In this document: piece after piece, positions 19,493-20,998 of the stretch | How the letters are laid out: each line of letters begins with the position of its first letter | Position numbering within the stretch: the stretch's first letter is position 1 | Origin: a bacterium | GTDB lineage: Bacteria > UBP18 > UBA7526 | Length of the DNA: 20,998 nucleotides | Assembly: GCA_030616365.1 (NCBI GenBank) | Contig: JAUWXM010000010.1 | Span: 1-20,998 of the forward strand | Reading direction: 5' to 3' | Position numbers and translations under genes: made by a program | Notes under the pieces: model-generated | The model's input: only the letters and a program-made list of their open reading frames with translations | What the model was told of the DNA's origin: nothing | Databases searched by the model: none

Positions 19493-20206
19493 ATGAACTT
19501 CATTAGAAGTCTTTTAAGTTTAGTCTTTCCTCTGGAATGCAGAATCTGCAAGAAGACCTTAAAGACCGAGAATCTCACCTATATCTGTTCAGAATGCTTC
19601 GCCAAGATTAGGTTCATTGAAGAGCCTTATTGCCTCAAATGTAGTCGGCCTTTAAGACCTTTTGAAAATAGGATCTGTAAAGATTGTCGAAAGGAGAAAC
19701 GTTACTTCAAAAGGATATATTCTATGGGTCTTTATCAGGGAGTACTGAGGGAAGCCATTCTACTCCTCAAGTATGAAAGGGTAAAGGCTCTAATTCCACC
19801 TCTGGGGGAATTGCTCCTAAAGTATTGCCAGAGGAATCTAAAGATGAGCGACTTTGATCTCGTCCTTCCCGCTCCTCTTTTCAGGAGCAAGAAGAAAGAG
19901 AGGGAGTTCAATCAGGCTGAGGCCTTTGCCCAAATAATTGGTAAGCATTTTTTTCTTTCTGTCTCGAATGAAACCCTATTAAGAATAAGGGATACCAGAA
20001 GCATGAGCAGCTTAAAAGCCGAAGAGAGGAAGAAGAATGTCAGAGGTGCCTTTATGGTGAAAGAGGGAGAAGAGGTTCGGAATAGAAGGATTCTTCTCAT
20101 TGACGATATATGTACTACTGCAGCCACGGTAGACGAATGTAGTAAAGTCCTACTTGCTGCTGGGGCAAAAGAGGTAACAATCCTTACTTTAGCCCGGACA
20201 AGCTAA
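19493..20206 (+). CDS. comF: ComF family phosphoribosyltransferase-like protein
   Basis: ComF proteins join an N-terminal zinc-finger region to a type I phosphoribosyltransferase domain and are linked to DNA uptake and possibly to handling of incoming DNA; the enzymatic reaction is unproven. It is 237 aa. Four CxxC pairs at Cys16/19, 32/35, 47/50 and 62/65 form the zinc-binding part. LVLPAPLFRSKKKEREFNQAEAFA (123-146) and the PRPP loop RRILLIDDICTTAATVDEC (198-216) define the second part. It is transcribed divergently from lptF with 80 nt between starts. No other competence gene is in the window. Confidence 0.9.
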   Translation: MNFIRSLLSLVFPLECRICKKTLKTENLTYICSECFAKIRFIEEPYCLKCSRPLRPFENRICKDCRKEKRYFKRIYSMGLYQGVLREAILLLKYERVKALIPPLGELLLKYCQRNLKMSDFDLVLPAPLFRSKKKEREFNQAEAFAQIIGKHFFLSVSNETLLRIRDTRSMSSLKAEERKKNVRGAFMVKEGEEVRNRRILLIDDICTTAATVDECSKVLLAAGAKEVTILTLARTS

Positions 20207-20212
20207 ATTGAA

Positions 20213-20232
20213 CAGCGCGCTATCGCTTGCCC
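20213..20232. repeat. GGGCAAGCGATAGCGCG-type repeat module after comF
   Basis: The reverse complement of 20213-20232 reads GGGCAAGCGATAGCGCGCTG and resembles GGCAAGCGGAGCGCG at 20390-20404. Flanking AACAG and CTGTT could form a short stem just after the comF stop. No T-run follows, so a terminator is not supported. Confidence 0.45.
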
Positions 20233-20257
20233 TGTTGGTGAATAATTGTTAATCAAT

Positions 20258-20286
20258 TTGACTTATCTTTGAAGATATGATATCAT
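20258..20286 (+). promoter_or_regulatory. Candidate sigma-70 promoter for gap
   Basis: TTGACT (20258-20263), 17 nt spacer, TATCAT (20281-20286): each hexamer is 5 of 6 to consensus with ideal spacing. It would leave a leader of about 165 nt full of repeat hairpins before ATG 20459. The spacer holds the palindromic TATCTT-TG-AAGATA (20264-20277), a possible operator. Confidence 0.55.
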
Positions 20287-20289
20287 AAA

Positions 20290-20376
20290 TAAGATTCTGC
20301 TCCGCAGAACCTTGTTTATTCCTTATTTTCTGAGCAGAGCGAATAAAACAGGGTTCTTGAGCGTCAGCGAAAGGTT
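20290..20376. repeat. Dispersed modular repeat related to the rfaE2-kdsB repeat
   Basis: A perfect hairpin TTCTGC-TCC-GCAGAA (20295-20309) sits in a segment whose reverse complement matches the module at about 1443-1475 (AAACAAGGTTCTGCG...AGCAG...TCTTATTT). Immediately after, the + strand matches 1367-1416: TTCTGAG...GGTTCTTGAGCGTCAGCGAAAGG against GGTTCTTGAGCGTTAGCGAAAGG. The two modules are therefore in inverted arrangement here and direct at 1365-1475. Confidence 0.75.
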
Positions 20377-20384
20377 CCTATTTA

Positions 20385-20409
20385 GACGAGGCAAGCGGAG
20401 CGCGTCGTC
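20385..20409. repeat. GACGA...TCGTC short inverted repeat
   Basis: GACGA (20385-20389) and TCGTC (20405-20409) enclose GGCAAGCGGAGCGCG. It would form a stem in the gap leader between the larger repeat and the Shine-Dalgarno. Confidence 0.45.
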
Positions 20410-20458
20410 ATAAATAAATTAAGAATATCGCAAATTTGGCGTTGCAAAGGAGGCGTTT

Positions 20459-20998
20459 ATGGTGAGGGTAGGAATCAATGGGTTTGGAAGGATCGGTCGT
20501 CTGGCTTTGAAGGCTGGATTGGAGAAAAAAGGTTTGGACTTTGTTGCGGTCAATGACTTAACGGATGCTAAGACTTTAGCCCACCTCTTCAAATATGATT
20601 CAACCTTCGGTATCTTTCCCGGAGAAGTAAAGGCAAAGGATAATACTTTAATCATCAACGGTAGGAAGATTAGGGTATTGAGCGAGAAGAACCCGGTCCT
20701 CCTCCCCTGGAAGGAACTGGGAGTAGAGGTAGTCATTGAATCCACAGGAAAGTTCCGGGATAGAGAGGGAGCAGAGAAACACCTAAAGGCCGGAGCAAAG
20801 AAGGTAATAATCTCTGCTCCAGCAAAGGGCGAGGATATCACCATTGTCTTAGGAGTAAATGAGGAGGAGTATGATCCAGAAAAGCACCACATCATATCCA
20901 ATGCCTCCTGCACCACAAACTGTCTGGCACCGGTAGCCAAGGTATTGTTGGATAATTTTGGGATTAGAAGAGGACTGATGACCACCATCCACTCCTAT
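20459..20998 (+). CDS. gap: Glyceraldehyde-3-phosphate dehydrogenase, 3'-truncated by window edge
   Basis: Glycolytic/gluconeogenic enzyme that oxidises glyceraldehyde-3-phosphate to 1,3-bisphosphoglycerate with NAD(P). ATG 20459 follows a strong AAAGGAGG (20446-20453). The 180 codons visible run off the window end. VGINGFGRIGR (4-14) is the Rossmann NAD loop, VNDLTDAKTLAHLFKYDSTFG follows as in Gap, ESTGKF is conserved, SNASCTTNCLAP contains catalytic Cys151, and the last codons give TTIHSY with the catalytic His178. About the last 150 residues (the rest of the catalytic domain) lie outside. A 252-nt repeat-filled leader region separates it from comF. Confidence 0.95.
   Translation, partial: MVRVGINGFGRIGRLALKAGLEKKGLDFVAVNDLTDAKTLAHLFKYDSTFGIFPGEVKAKDNTLIINGRKIRVLSEKNPVLLPWKELGVEVVIESTGKFRDREGAEKHLKAGAKKVIISAPAKGEDITIVLGVNEEEYDPEKHHIISNASCTTNCLAPVAKVLLDNFGIRRGLMTTIHSY

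Noticed and set aside
1..20998. tRNA, rRNA, transposase or integrase genes
   Set aside because: I found no tRNA-like cloverleaf, rRNA signature or recombinase motif in any frame, so the palindromic elements would have to be mobilised in trans.

Overview
The window comes from a diderm (LPS-making) bacterium. Heptose activation, the complete Kdo pathway and most of the Lpt export machinery lie within 20 kb. Genes are tightly packed, with 1-4 nt overlaps. The coding strand is purine-rich, arginine is mostly AGA/AGG, and gene junctions are full of short dispersed repeats. That combination recalls uncultivated candidate-phylum genomes (for example Omnitrophota- or Aerophobota-like), but this is a weak inference and I do not assign a phylum.

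Layout, + strand. (1) Positions 1-1342: separate heptose kinase (rfaE1, cut by the window start) and adenylyltransferase (rfaE2). (2) 1509-6573: kdsB-kdsA-kdsD-kdsC-lptC-lptA-lptB, which makes CMP-Kdo and supplies LPS-export parts. (3) 6695-9428: hpf (ribosome hibernation), ptsH (HPr) and ptsI (Enzyme I). This resembles the proteobacterial lptB-rpoN-hpf-ptsN cluster but lacks rpoN and ptsN and has general PTS genes instead. (4) 9429-11297: SIS-type phosphoglucose/phosphomannose isomerase and a sugar-1-phosphate nucleotidyltransferase. (5) 11300-14687: metK, a PfkB-type kinase and ahcY, overlapping by 1-4 nt, which read as an S-adenosylmethionine recycling cassette. (6) 14972-16896: a lipoprotein combining an OB-fold with two SpoVG-like domains, then a membrane-anchored TPR protein, closed by a clear terminator. 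On the - strand, lptF-lptG (19412-17237) supply the LPS-export permeases. comF (19493-20206) diverges from lptF, and gap (20459 to the end, cut) follows on the + strand.

The most striking signal is a set of three small palindromic elements with CCCC...GGGG ends, each flanked by a 4-bp direct duplication (TGAA, TGAA, TTTG). Two sit exactly in the ATGAAG start codons of ptsI and of the SpoVG/OB lipoprotein. Removing the element and one TGAA copy restores an ideal Shine-Dalgarno plus ATG start in both cases. With the element present, its last G plus the duplicated TG makes a new GTG start. This looks like a non-autonomous mobile element that lands in start codons and rebuilds them. At least five other dispersed repeat families also sit at gene boundaries, where some supply start or stop codons.

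Other points: lptF and comF appear to have back-to-back promoters sharing one palindromic -35 hexamer (TTGCAA), with comF probably leaderless; MetK carries a basic in-frame insertion over a C-run/G-run inverted repeat; and KdsA has the cysteine typical of the metal-dependent class.
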